Assembly (NCBI GenBank): GCA_003245695.1
Contig: QKCK01000334.1
Coordinates: forward strand, 1-33,305
DNA length: 33,305 nt
Direction: 5' to 3'
Source of the DNA: Bacteroidota bacterium
GTDB taxonomy: Bacteria > Bacteroidota > Bacteroidia > Bacteroidales > VadinHA17
Position 1 is the stretch's first letter. Each line of letters opens with the position of its first letter. Both the position numbers and the translations under genes were made by a program. The notes below the pieces were generated by a model that saw only the letters and a list, made by a program, of their open reading frames with translations, was not told where the DNA came from and searched no databases. Shown here piece after piece: positions 18,709-28,053 of this stretch.

Positions 18709-20961
18709 TTATTTTGAATATAAATTCCTCAGCACCTTTTCCGGGGTCATTGGGAGGTTAAAATCAGGTGTATATCCTGGGTTGAAGGCTTTAATAGCAT
18801 TCTGTATTGCAAAATAGGCTCCTATGCCATACATGAACGGGGGTTCACCTACCGCCTTTGATTTCATTACAGCAAGTTCCGGACCTGTTGTCTCAAGTGG
18901 TATACATTCAAGCCTTGAAGGTGCTGAATAGATGTCAGGGACTTTATATGTAGAGAGAGTATCAGACAGGAGTCGTCCCTCACTGTTGAAAACAATCTCT
19001 TCCATGGTACTCCATCCAAGACCCTGTAGTACGCCTCCCTCTATCTGCCCCTTATCAATCACCGGATTCAGGCTGTTGCCAAAGTCATGAACAATAAGAA
19101 CCTCATCAATGTCGTATGTCCCCCTGATGCAATCAACAGTTACTGTAATAATTGCGGTGCCATATACATGATAAGCAAAGGGATTTCCTTTCTCTGATGT
19201 TTTATCAAAGAATATTTTTGGTGTGGTGTAATGTCCTATTTCTGAAAGTGATACTCTTTTTAAAAAGGCTTCTTTTATTAGCTCCTGCCAGGTAAGTTCT
19301 GTAGGGGTCGACTCTTTGAAGATAATCTCGTTATGAAATGAGATATCTTCAGCATTGCAACCTGTTATTGCTGATGCAACCTTTTTCAGTCGTGCTGAGA
19401 GTGCATTGCAGGCTATTATCAGGGCATTCCCATTTAAGTCAGTGCCACTGCTTGCTGCAGTGGGAGAGGTGTTGGCTACCCTGGATGTATTTGTGGTTTC
19501 AAGCTTTACCCTGTTTATATTAACAGAAAAGACTGCCGCTGCTATCTGAGCCAGTTTAGTGTTTACTCCCTGTCCCATTTCTATTGCACCAGTACTTATC
19601 CCAATGCTGCCATCCTGGTATATATGTACCAGTGCTCTGGCTTGATTCATTGTAGTATTAGTGAAAGAGATTCCGAAGCATACAGGCATAACTGCCATTC
19701 CTCTCCTGGCGTTTGGTGAAGAGGCGTTGAAGTCGTTTATCTCTTTCTCTTTGTTGTTGAGCTGAAACTTCTCCGACGCTTCATTAAAACACTCTTTTAT
19801 ATTTGATCCGGAGGCTACCTGCCCATATTGGAACAGATCTTTTTCTTTGAGCAGATTTGTCTTTTGTATTAAACGGGCAGGTATATTAAGCTTGTATGCA
19901 GCCAATGCGATTGCAGATTCGATAACGAAAATGCCCTGTGGCGCTCCAAAACCTCTGAAAGCAGTATTGGGAGGGAGGTTGGTTCTGCAACTGTATACTG
20001 TTACTTCGGTATTTGGGATGAAATAGGCATTTGTGGAATGAAAAAGTGTGCGTTCCATAATCGCCGGAGAGAGGTCAGCGGAGGCTCCTCCGTTCTGATA
20101 CATTGTAGCTTTAAATGCAATGATTCTGTAATCTTTTGACAATCCTATCCTGAAGTCAGAGCTGTAGGGATGTCTTTTGCCAGTCATACGAATATCATCA
20201 TGCCTTGGGAGGACAAGCTTAACAGGTCTGTGGAGGTGATATGCTGCCAGTGCTGTCATTACAGCAAAGCCGGTTGCCTGGTCTTCTTTACCTCCAAAGC
20301 CACCTCCAAGACGTGCCACATCAACCTCTATCTGGTTCATTGTCATGCCAAGGACCTGTGCCGTAATCCGCTGCACTGCCGTTGGACCCTGTGTTGATGA
20401 GTGTATCTTTATCCCTCCGTTATCTGCAGGGTATGCATATGCACCCTGGGTCTCAATATACAAGTGCTCCTGAGCTCCACTGTCAACACTCCCTTCAAAG
20501 ATATATTCGCACTGGTCCCAGGCTTCTTCTATCTCACCAAGCCTGAAGGTACGGGGAGGTATCAGGAATTCTTCTCTCTCTCTTGCAATGCGTGGGTCTG
20601 TGATAATCTCAAGAGGCTCACTTATTATCTTAATCAATCCGGCAGCACGTCGGGCTGTCAGCTCATCTCTCGCAACAACAAGGGCTATTGGCTGTCCGTA
20701 GTAATGTGTCTCGTCAGAAGCAAAGAGAGGCTCATCAGCAATAATACCACCTATCTCATTCTGCCCAGGTATATCCGCCGATGTGAAAATCCTTTCAACA
20801 CCTTTAACAGCCATGGCATCTTCTAAATGCACTCCGGTGATCTTTGCGTGTGCTGCCTTAGAACCTAGAACAGCCCCATATAACGTGTTATGTAACACCG
20901 GGATGTCATCAAGATAGACGGATCTTCCTCTTACATGATTTGCTGACTCCATATTATTCAT
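18709..20961 (-). CDS. Xanthine dehydrogenase molybdenum-binding subunit (XdhB-type of bipartite XDH)
   Basis: 750 aa; GGGFGGKEDQ, MERTLFHSTNAY, NTAFRGFGAPQG, FGISFT, EMGQGVNTK, TSPTAASSGTD, SKAVGEPPF all parallel mammalian XOR motifs. Confidence 0.9.
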   Translation of the reverse strand: MNNMESANHVRGRSVYLDDIPVLHNTLYGAVLGSKAAHAKITGVHLEDAMAVKGVERIFTSADIPGQNEIGGIIADEPLFASDETHYYGQPIALVVARDELTARRAAGLIKIISEPLEIITDPRIAREREEFLIPPRTFRLGEIEEAWDQCEYIFEGSVDSGAQEHLYIETQGAYAYPADNGGIKIHSSTQGPTAVQRITAQVLGMTMNQIEVDVARLGGGFGGKEDQATGFAVMTALAAYHLHRPVKLVLPRHDDIRMTGKRHPYSSDFRIGLSKDYRIIAFKATMYQNGGASADLSPAIMERTLFHSTNAYFIPNTEVTVYSCRTNLPPNTAFRGFGAPQGIFVIESAIALAAYKLNIPARLIQKTNLLKEKDLFQYGQVASGSNIKECFNEASEKFQLNNKEKEINDFNASSPNARRGMAVMPVCFGISFTNTTMNQARALVHIYQDGSIGISTGAIEMGQGVNTKLAQIAAAVFSVNINRVKLETTNTSRVANTSPTAASSGTDLNGNALIIACNALSARLKKVASAITGCNAEDISFHNEIIFKESTPTELTWQELIKEAFLKRVSLSEIGHYTTPKIFFDKTSEKGNPFAYHVYGTAIITVTVDCIRGTYDIDEVLIVHDFGNSLNPVIDKGQIEGGVLQGLGWSTMEEIVFNSEGRLLSDTLSTYKVPDIYSAPSRLECIPLETTGPELAVMKSKAVGEPPFMYGIGAYFAIQNAIKAFNPGYTPDFNLPMTPEKVLRNLYSK

Positions 20962-22349
20962 ATAAGATCCTCCAGTTTAATGACGTCAGGGAAAAGTTTT
21001 ATGAAATGGGCAAACAGAAGTTGACGAAGCAATAATCTTTTATATCCGGCACTGCCCCTGATATCACTTATTGGGGAAATCTCTTCCTCCATTACAGTTA
21101 CAGCGCTGACAATCAGATCAGGGCAAAGTGTCTTGCCTGTCAGGAAAGCAGAGGTCATGACAAGTGTCAACGGCACCGGACTGACACCTCCTGCAGAGAT
21201 TGTGCATTGTTCAATAAACTTCCCATTTGTTATGATTGTCATTGCACTATTTACGCTGGCAATATCAAGATGTTTTCTTTTGCTTATCTTTTCAAAACTG
21301 AACAGTGAGGGCTCAATATTTATTCTGACACTTCTGAGGTATTCATTCTCTTTTAGATCCAGCTTCTTGTAGCCTTTGTAAAGGTTTTTCAGAGCTATTG
21401 TTCTCTCAGTCTCATGCGAACTGATTGTTACATCTGCATTCAATGCCAGTAAGATAATAGTAAAATCAGCTATTGGTGATGCATTGACAATATTGCCTCC
21501 TATGGTTGCCATGTTTCTTACGGGTTCAGAAGCAACAGATTCAAGTGATGATATGATGCCAGGGTAGGATTCAGAAATGATCTCTGATTGCTTCAGTTCG
21601 TTTATTGTCAGTGATGTTCCTATGGTCAGCGAGTTCTCTTTCAGCTCTGTTTTAGTCAGTTCCTCTTTGCGGTATAGTGAAGCTATCTCCTTTTCAGCAA
21701 GGGCATCAGCTTCCCTGACATATAAGTCTGTTCCACCAGCAACGAGTCGTCCACCTGCGGTTGAAAAATCCTTCTCCGGGATATTCATAAGTCTTTCAGG
21801 TATAGTAAGGAAGTAGCCGGGAAGTGAGTTTTGACTGACAAGCCACCTTACAGGGTCTTTCTGGTCTTTCTCTCTCATGGCTGCAGCTATCTCTGATGCT
21901 GCCCTTTCAATTGACTTATATCCGGTACAGCGGCATATGTTACCGCTTACGGCATTGATCAGAGTATCAGAGTCACTTTTATTTTCTGAGAGGCAGTCGG
22001 AGGTCAATGACATGACAAAACCCGGGGTGCAGAAGCCGCATTGTGTTGCAGCGTTTTCAACCACAGCCTTCTGGACTATGGTGAGATTTTCTCCGTTTAT
22101 GCCTTCAATGGTGACAATGTGGCATCGATGAATGTTGCCTATTGGAGTAAGACAAGCAACGATGTTTTTATAAATCATCTTATTGCCCTCCAGCGTTCCA
22201 AGTAGTACTGTGCATGCACCGCAGTCACCCTCACGGCAGCCTGCCTTGGTGCCTTTGAGCCCCATCTCTGTCCTGATGAAGTCCAGCAGGGTACTCCCGG
22301 AAGGTTTATCAGTAGAGACAGTCGTGTTATTTAATATAAATGTTACCAT
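20958..22349 (-). CDS. Xanthine dehydrogenase small subunit ([2Fe-2S] x2 fused to FAD-binding domain, XdhA-type)
   Basis: 463 aa; CREGDCGACTV, CGFCTPGFVMS...CRCTGYKSI, then FAD domain AGGTDLYV and ATIGGNIVNASPIAD; 4-bp ATGA overlap with the downstream Mo subunit. Confidence 0.9.
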   Translation of the reverse strand: MVTFILNNTTVSTDKPSGSTLLDFIRTEMGLKGTKAGCREGDCGACTVLLGTLEGNKMIYKNIVACLTPIGNIHRCHIVTIEGINGENLTIVQKAVVENAATQCGFCTPGFVMSLTSDCLSENKSDSDTLINAVSGNICRCTGYKSIERAASEIAAAMREKDQKDPVRWLVSQNSLPGYFLTIPERLMNIPEKDFSTAGGRLVAGGTDLYVREADALAEKEIASLYRKEELTKTELKENSLTIGTSLTINELKQSEIISESYPGIISSLESVASEPVRNMATIGGNIVNASPIADFTIILLALNADVTISSHETERTIALKNLYKGYKKLDLKENEYLRSVRINIEPSLFSFEKISKRKHLDIASVNSAMTIITNGKFIEQCTISAGGVSPVPLTLVMTSAFLTGKTLCPDLIVSAVTVMEEEISPISDIRGSAGYKRLLLRQLLFAHFIKLFPDVIKLEDLI

Positions 22350-22415
22350 CAGACTAAGATAATGAAAACGGTAATTGCTCTTATTCAGCTGAGGATGAAA
22401 AAACTATTATTTCCT

Positions 22416-23372
22416 CTAAACTCTTTTTCTTCGCACACCTACTATCTCGGCTGCAATGCTGACGGCTATTTCTGCAGGTGTCTGACTGCCAATAGGTAAT
22501 CCAATAGGTGTCTTTATGGCCATAATCCTTTCTTCTGCATAGCCCTCTCTTCTTAGCTGATCAAAGATGACGTTCACTTTGCTTCGGCTACCTATCATGC
22601 CCAGATACTTCAACTCTTTGGAGAGCATCTGCCGCAGAATAATATCATCAGATCTATGTGCAAAGCTCATGATCACAACATAACTACCTGGGTCCTCAGG
22701 AATCAACGAACCCGATTTTCTGTAATCAATTACTTCTTTATTGTTTGCAGCTTCATTTGAAATAAAGGTTGAAAGCTCTTTGCGGTCATCATAGACAACC
22801 ACACGAAAATCAAGCATCCGCATTATCCTGCTTAAGGGGAGACTGATGTGTCCTGCTCCGAAGATATAAACCGTCTCCTGAAAACCCACCTCTTCAGTGT
22901 ATTTCCATTCAGCCTGATTAGAGTGTCTCAATCCTCTGTTCTTCCCAGTCTTTTCACCTGTTGAAAAGCTGAGCCCCGATGGGCATACTTCAATAATGGC
23001 TCTCCCACCACTTTCGATGCATTCTGTAATTGAACCAATTGTACTTTTCTCCCGGGGTGAGACAGGAATAAATGCATGAGTCTGTTCGCCTGAGCATATC
23101 ATGCCTGACCTGTCATGTTCTGCCTCCGGATCGTGTACCTGATGAATGACTGATATCTCTTTTGTGTTATTGTTTAATAGATGCCGGGCCCTTTCAACCA
23201 TATTATACTCCATGACACCTCCTCCTACAGAACCAGAAATATCTCCGTGTTCAGCTACTGCCATCTTGAATCCTGGCCGTCCTGGACTACTACCTTTTGT
23301 GTCAATAACAATAATCAAGACCACTCTTTCATTGTCATCAAGGTGCTTTCGTATGAAATTCCAGATCTCCAT
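22416..23372 (-). CDS. xdhC: XdhC/CoxI-family molybdenum hydroxylase maturation protein
   Basis: 318 aa; DTKGSSPGRPGFKMAV, GSVGGGVMEYNMVERA, Rossmann segment VYIFGAGHISLPLSRI, YLGMIGSRSKV. Confidence 0.88.
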   Translation of the reverse strand: MEIWNFIRKHLDDNERVVLIIVIDTKGSSPGRPGFKMAVAEHGDISGSVGGGVMEYNMVERARHLLNNNTKEISVIHQVHDPEAEHDRSGMICSGEQTHAFIPVSPREKSTIGSITECIESGGRAIIEVCPSGLSFSTGEKTGKNRGLRHSNQAEWKYTEEVGFQETVYIFGAGHISLPLSRIMRMLDFRVVVYDDRKELSTFISNEAANNKEVIDYRKSGSLIPEDPGSYVVIMSFAHRSDDIILRQMLSKELKYLGMIGSRSKVNVIFDQLRREGYAEERIMAIKTPIGLPIGSQTPAEIAVSIAAEIVGVRRKRV

Positions 23373-23460
23373 AGTGCTATTTTGTGTCCGACTAATATAG
23401 GGAATTAGATTTGTTGCTGGTCTTCTTATAAAGAATTACCTTTAAATTTATTAAATAATT

Positions 23461-23877
23461 ATGGGAAGAATAATTGTTATTTTCTGGTTGCTGATACTTG
23501 TGGCCTTCGCTGCAGGAGATACCTATGTTGATGGAGTCTACAACGGCACTTCACGTTCAGTTTATGTAAATGAACCTTACTTTGGCACTGCCACAATAGT
23601 TATCAGTAATGGAAAGTTTTCAAGTGTAAGCTTTTTTATCAGGGACTCGGTTAAGCATGAATGGTTTGATGAAAAATATGAACGTCATTTTGAGGGGAAT
23701 GAACAATACATTCAGCAGTGCAGAAACGATCTTAAAGGTGTGCGCTCTTACCCTGAGACGCTTTTGAAGTGTCAGGATCCAGATGAAGTTGACTGCATGA
23801 GTGGGGCTACCTGGTCTTATAATATTTTCAGAGCCTCGGTGGAAGAGGCTCTGAAAAAAGCAGTTAAGGATAAATGA
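23461..23877 (+). CDS. Small secreted FMN-binding domain protein (putatively covalently flavinylated)
   Basis: 138 aa; signal-like N-terminus, DGVYNGTSRS..., DCMSGATWSYN matching the ApbE flavinylation-type D..S(G/A)AT motif. Confidence 0.78.
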   Translation: MGRIIVIFWLLILVAFAAGDTYVDGVYNGTSRSVYVNEPYFGTATIVISNGKFSSVSFFIRDSVKHEWFDEKYERHFEGNEQYIQQCRNDLKGVRSYPETLLKCQDPDEVDCMSGATWSYNIFRASVEEALKKAVKDK

Positions 23878-23904
23878 AGATTATTTGCCTTATACAAATT
23901 AACA

Positions 23905-25044
23905 TCATTCTGCCAGAACATTTATTACAGGAGCCAGTGACTCAGCAATGCGCATCATTCCAAGATCATTCGGATGTATTCCGTCAACTGTTCCTTCGTG
24001 GTCTGTACCTATAACATCGTCTCCGGTTTTGTAATACAATCCCTTTATGCCATTTGATATAAGGTAATCAAATGCCTTCCTGAGTTCGATATTTTTTTTG
24101 CCAGGCTCTGAGTCTTTCTTCTCAATAAACCCATTCTCAAAATAGATGCTTTCAACCAGCAACACAGGTGTCTCAGGTCTCTTCTGCTTCAGGAGTTTGA
24201 CAAGAGCCACTGTTCTGTCATAAACTTCTTCGCGTTTGGTGTTTGGGTTGTTATCAAGGACATAAAGTGCGGCATCAATCTCACACATAGCCTCACCAAC
24301 TGACAACTCACAATTGCCATTGCCGCTGAAGCCAAAGTTTATGATGCTTCTGTCTATCTGCCGTGAAATGATGTTTGTAAAAGCCAGTCCGGGTCTGGAG
24401 GCACATCCTCCCTGGGCAATGCTTGTTCCATAATATACTACAGGCTTGTTTGCTATGAGATAGTTATCCGCCGGGGTGGTGATTTCTGCACTGTTCCTGA
24501 TCCCTATAGACAAAGATTCAACTCCATCATATAACGGTAAATTAAGCAGGTATTCCCGATAAACAGTGCCTCCCTCCTTAAGCATGGTGTATTCATTCTC
24601 TTTGCCTTTTACACGACCTGTGTTAATATATTTCCAGTGACCGTCAGTATAAGCATACAGGTCTATCCCCCTGACGCCGGTGCTGGCCATGTGGTCCATG
24701 GTGTAATTGTTCAGGAGAGTCCATCGTACGACTATCTCCGGAGAATTTGTCCGGAAACGGATGGAAATACCCGCTGAATTCTGCCCAAGGGCCCATACCT
24801 CCTTGCGTAATGTCTCCCTGTATTTTGCAGGGAAACGGCCATATGTTTTCTCGGTATGAAATCTTCCGATCACGGTAAGTTCCTGACCGTCATAAAATAT
24901 TATAGAATCATCTTTTTGCTGCTCCTGGCCTGAGGACTCAAAAGAGCAGAGAAGAATAAAAAATACAAGCAGCGCCACAGCCCTGCCTTTAAACACAGTT
25001 GAAATGTAACCTGAGAGTACTGATGATTTCTCGTTTTGTTTCAT
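23905..25044 (-). CDS. Secreted SGNH/GDSL-family hydrolase with N-terminal GxDLY-type domain
   Basis: 379 aa; signal peptide; GVRGIDLYAY; YYGTSIAQGGCASRPG (block I Ser), NFGFSGNGNCE (Gly/Asn blocks), DGIHPNDLG (Asp/His). Confidence 0.85.
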   Translation of the reverse strand: MKQNEKSSVLSGYISTVFKGRAVALLVFFILLCSFESSGQEQQKDDSIIFYDGQELTVIGRFHTEKTYGRFPAKYRETLRKEVWALGQNSAGISIRFRTNSPEIVVRWTLLNNYTMDHMASTGVRGIDLYAYTDGHWKYINTGRVKGKENEYTMLKEGGTVYREYLLNLPLYDGVESLSIGIRNSAEITTPADNYLIANKPVVYYGTSIAQGGCASRPGLAFTNIISRQIDRSIINFGFSGNGNCELSVGEAMCEIDAALYVLDNNPNTKREEVYDRTVALVKLLKQKRPETPVLLVESIYFENGFIEKKDSEPGKKNIELRKAFDYLISNGIKGLYYKTGDDVIGTDHEGTVDGIHPNDLGMMRIAESLAPVINVLAE

Positions 25045-25350
25045 AAAAGAGGCTTTATATTTATTTTGTTGATTATTGTTGTCTCCCGTTGCCTATTCTT
25101 ATCATCCGTTTAAATCATAACTATCAGACCTGGTTAAGAAGGAGTGATGTATGTTTTGTATGAGCCTGCTTTACAGATAATATTTAAAAAGAGTGTGTGT
25201 GCCAGATGACCATGTACAGGGTGATTTCCGGATACGAAAAAAGATAACGTAAGTCAGAAAACACTTTAATCTTAAACAAGGTCATCAACAATTCTTCTTA
25301 GGAACTGAATAGAGGCTCTGTTATGGTAGTCAAAGGTAGATAAAAAATGG

Positions 25351-26028
25351 TCAATCCTTGCTTACAATTTTACCTTTGACATCATCGATTTTTATAACAT
25401 TGGTCCTGTTAGTAAGTCCGTCGTAAGACTTGAATACAATAATGCCTGTTTCTGAGAATTCAGGTGCCGAGAAACTGTTATATTTTCCTTCAGAATAGAG
25501 ATTCTCAAATTTCCATTCAAACCTGCCTGTATCAAGGTTTAGTTTACCCACGAAGCCAATAGTGCTTAAATAGGCTTTATTGCCTACAATTAGCGGCTGT
25601 GACAGGTTGAACCCATATATAGGTGTCGACCATATAATTTTATTTGTGGCCGGGTTAATTTTCCTTGCAAAGCTTGCCGCATTGTCATTAGAGTTTTCAA
25701 CGAAGAAAGCAACTATATCTTTGTTCATATCAATCATATAGAGCTTCTCAATCTGTTTATGAGTCTTCATGTCAAACCACATTTTCCCGTCCCTGTTAAC
25801 TTTGCCTCCCTCAAGCACCGTGAGATTCTGTCCGTTCAGTGTCAGGGTCATTGCACCACTCCTTGAGTTCTCAGGATAAAGAGCCTCCTCAGCATATGCC
25901 GCCACTCGTTCATATTTTGAGCCAGCCTCCGGACTTTCAGGTCTGACAGGCCTCTTTGTTTCTTCACGCTTTGTCGCATGGCATGCAGTAAGAGATACCA
26001 TAGCAAAGATTATCAGAAGTTTTCTCAT
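25351..26028 (-). CDS. Lipoprotein with PQQ-like/beta-propeller-type repeats
   Basis: Likely start at Met10 of the ORF (MRKLLIIFAMVSLTAC lipobox); repeats such as INPATNKIIWSTPIYGFNLSQPLIVGNKAYLSTIGFVGKLNLDTGRFEWKFEN. Confidence 0.65.
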   Translation of the reverse strand: MRKLLIIFAMVSLTACHATKREETKRPVRPESPEAGSKYERVAAYAEEALYPENSRSGAMTLTLNGQNLTVLEGGKVNRDGKMWFDMKTHKQIEKLYMIDMNKDIVAFFVENSNDNAASFARKINPATNKIIWSTPIYGFNLSQPLIVGNKAYLSTIGFVGKLNLDTGRFEWKFENLYSEGKYNSFSAPEFSETGIIVFKSYDGLTNRTNVIKIDDVKGKIVSKD

Positions 26029-26207
26029 TGTATTGTCTTGTGTGATTTGATGCAATTAAGCAAAACTTTCTATATGATTATCTTTTATCAGGCTGTGAGA
26101 AGGGTTTTGATTCAATCACCATAGCTGGTTTTCAAGAAAAATCAGGAAAATAACTAAGGTAAATATTCCTGGTTCTCATTCTGGACTTTTCTGTGAACAG
26201 GAATAAA

Positions 26208-26630
26208 TTACTTTATTCTCATCTTATAAGCTGTTATTTTAAGCACCTCATTCACCTGATCTTCTTCTGAAACATCAATTATAAGCGGAATGAGCTTGCC
26301 TACAGGTTTACTTTCAGCAAAAGCCTTTTTAATATGGTCAGCGATATCAAGGTCATATATTCCTGGGTAGTCCTTCTCGGTGAAATAAAACGCCGTTTTG
26401 AAAAAACCGTCCCAGACCGACATCCAAAAGACAGTCTTTTTTTTATAAACGACTTTACATAGCCAGGCTTTTCCATCGTTATAATACCTCCATTCAGGGT
26501 TAAGCCCATGCTCATCACTGGTTATTGTATTCATCAGCAGGTTGTATGAACCGAAACTCCCTTTCAGAGTCTTTTGCAGGATATTTGTGTCGGGATACGT
26601 TTCCTTGTCACCTAATAACTGTTTTTCCAT
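26208..26630 (-). CDS. DUF3788-like small cytosolic protein
   Basis: Compact ORF from MEKQLLGDKETYP; EWRYYNDGKAWLCKVVYKKKTVFWMSVWDGFFKTAFYF pattern recalls DUF3788; not searched. Confidence 0.6.
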   Translation of the reverse strand: MEKQLLGDKETYPDTNILQKTLKGSFGSYNLLMNTITSDEHGLNPEWRYYNDGKAWLCKVVYKKKTVFWMSVWDGFFKTAFYFTEKDYPGIYDLDIADHIKKAFAESKPVGKLIPLIIDVSEEDQVNEVLKITAYKMRIK

Positions 26631-26779
26631 AGTATAAATATACGAATGAGACACAAATGATCCGGTAAAAGATGTTATTAAAATTTATTATAACTCCCTT
26701 TTTTTGGCCAGGTTTTGTTCTGTCAGAACCAATGATGAAAAAAAAGCAACACTTTTATTCAATGATTTGCCAATTAGTA

Positions 26780-26787
26780 TAACTTTG
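26780..26787 (+). promoter_or_regulatory. -7 element TAACTTTG upstream of the ygeY-like gene
   Basis: Exact TAnnTTTG match, 25 bp before the ATG at 26813; -33 TTG not convincingly spaced. Confidence 0.45.
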
Positions 26788-26812
26788 GTGTCCTTTTTCA
26801 AAAATCAGAATA

Positions 26813-28024
26813 ATGGAAAATGTCTTCGGAAAAATTAATGAACTGTCAGAAAAGTACAGGGATTACACGGCAGAGAATCTGTCGAAACTGGTAAAGATTA
26901 AGTCGCTCAGCACCAAGGAAAAAGATGTTCAGATTGAGTTGAAGCATCAAATGGAAGAGGCTGGGTTTGACGACGTTTTTATTGATGGTCTGGGTAATGT
27001 TATTGGCAGAATCGGAGAGGGGAGCAGGGTCCTGGCCATAGATGGGCATATGGATACGGTTGACATTGGTAATATTGATAACTGGAGCTTTAACCCTTTG
27101 GGAGGAGAGGTGAAAGAAGGCTTTGTTCATGGGCGTGGAACTGTTGATCAGGAGGGAGGCCCTGCGGCTTTTGTAACCTCAGGGAGGATATTGAAAGAGC
27201 TGGGCTTTGATAAAGACATTACAATATATTTTGTCGGAAGTGTTATGGAGGAAGACTGTGATGGTCTTTGCTGGAAATATATTATTGAGGAAGATAAGAT
27301 CAGGCCTGATGTTGTTATAAGCACTGAGCCTACAAATCTGAATATTTACCGTGGACACCGGGGTAGGATGGAGATACATGTACATTTCTATGGAGTGTCA
27401 TCGCATGGTTCGGCTCCAGAGAGAGGAAAAAATGCTATATATATGGCTTCAAGGGCTGCGTTGGAGGTAGAGAAACTGAATGACAGGCTGGCATATGATG
27501 ACTTTCTTGGCAAAGGCAGTGTTACCATCTCGGAAATAATCTCAGGGAGTCCATCATTATGTGCTGTTGCTGACTATGCCCGTCTTCATCTCGATCGCAG
27601 ATTGACATGGGGTGAGACAAAAGAATCAGCAGTAAAGGAGATAGAAGAGATTGTTAAAGGCATGAATGCCAGGGTTGAGGTTCTTGATTACTCAGAGAGG
27701 GCTTATACAGGTCTGGAGTATGGTATGGAAAAGTATTATCCTACCTGGAAACTGGAAGAGAGTCATGAAGCTGTGCAGGATGGAGTGAAGGCTTATACTA
27801 CCCTTTTTGGAAGGGAACCAGTTGTTGATAAATGGACCTTTTCAACAAACGGAATAATGACTTGTGGGACATATAAGATACCTACTATCGGATTTGGACC
27901 AGGTAATGAGGTTCTGGCACATGCCCCTGACGAAAAGGTTCCTGTAAATGATCTGGTTATGGCCTCAGCATTTTATGCAGCATATGCATATCTGTTTGCA
28001 GGGGAAGAGACAATTGAGGAATAA
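26813..28024 (+). CDS. ygeY: YgeY-like M20-family hydrolase (selenium/purine-metabolism-linked)
   Basis: 403 aa; AIDGHMDTVDIGN, GRGTVDQEGG, SVMEEDCDGLCW, HRGRMEIHVHFYGVSSHGSAPERGKNAI metallopeptidase motifs; directly followed by the YgeW-like gene. Confidence 0.88.
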   Translation: MENVFGKINELSEKYRDYTAENLSKLVKIKSLSTKEKDVQIELKHQMEEAGFDDVFIDGLGNVIGRIGEGSRVLAIDGHMDTVDIGNIDNWSFNPLGGEVKEGFVHGRGTVDQEGGPAAFVTSGRILKELGFDKDITIYFVGSVMEEDCDGLCWKYIIEEDKIRPDVVISTEPTNLNIYRGHRGRMEIHVHFYGVSSHGSAPERGKNAIYMASRAALEVEKLNDRLAYDDFLGKGSVTISEIISGSPSLCAVADYARLHLDRRLTWGETKESAVKEIEEIVKGMNARVEVLDYSERAYTGLEYGMEKYYPTWKLEESHEAVQDGVKAYTTLFGREPVVDKWTFSTNGIMTCGTYKIPTIGFGPGNEVLAHAPDEKVPVNDLVMASAFYAAYAYLFAGEETIEE

Positions 28025-28053
28025 TAGTATTAACAATTAACCGGCAAAACACA

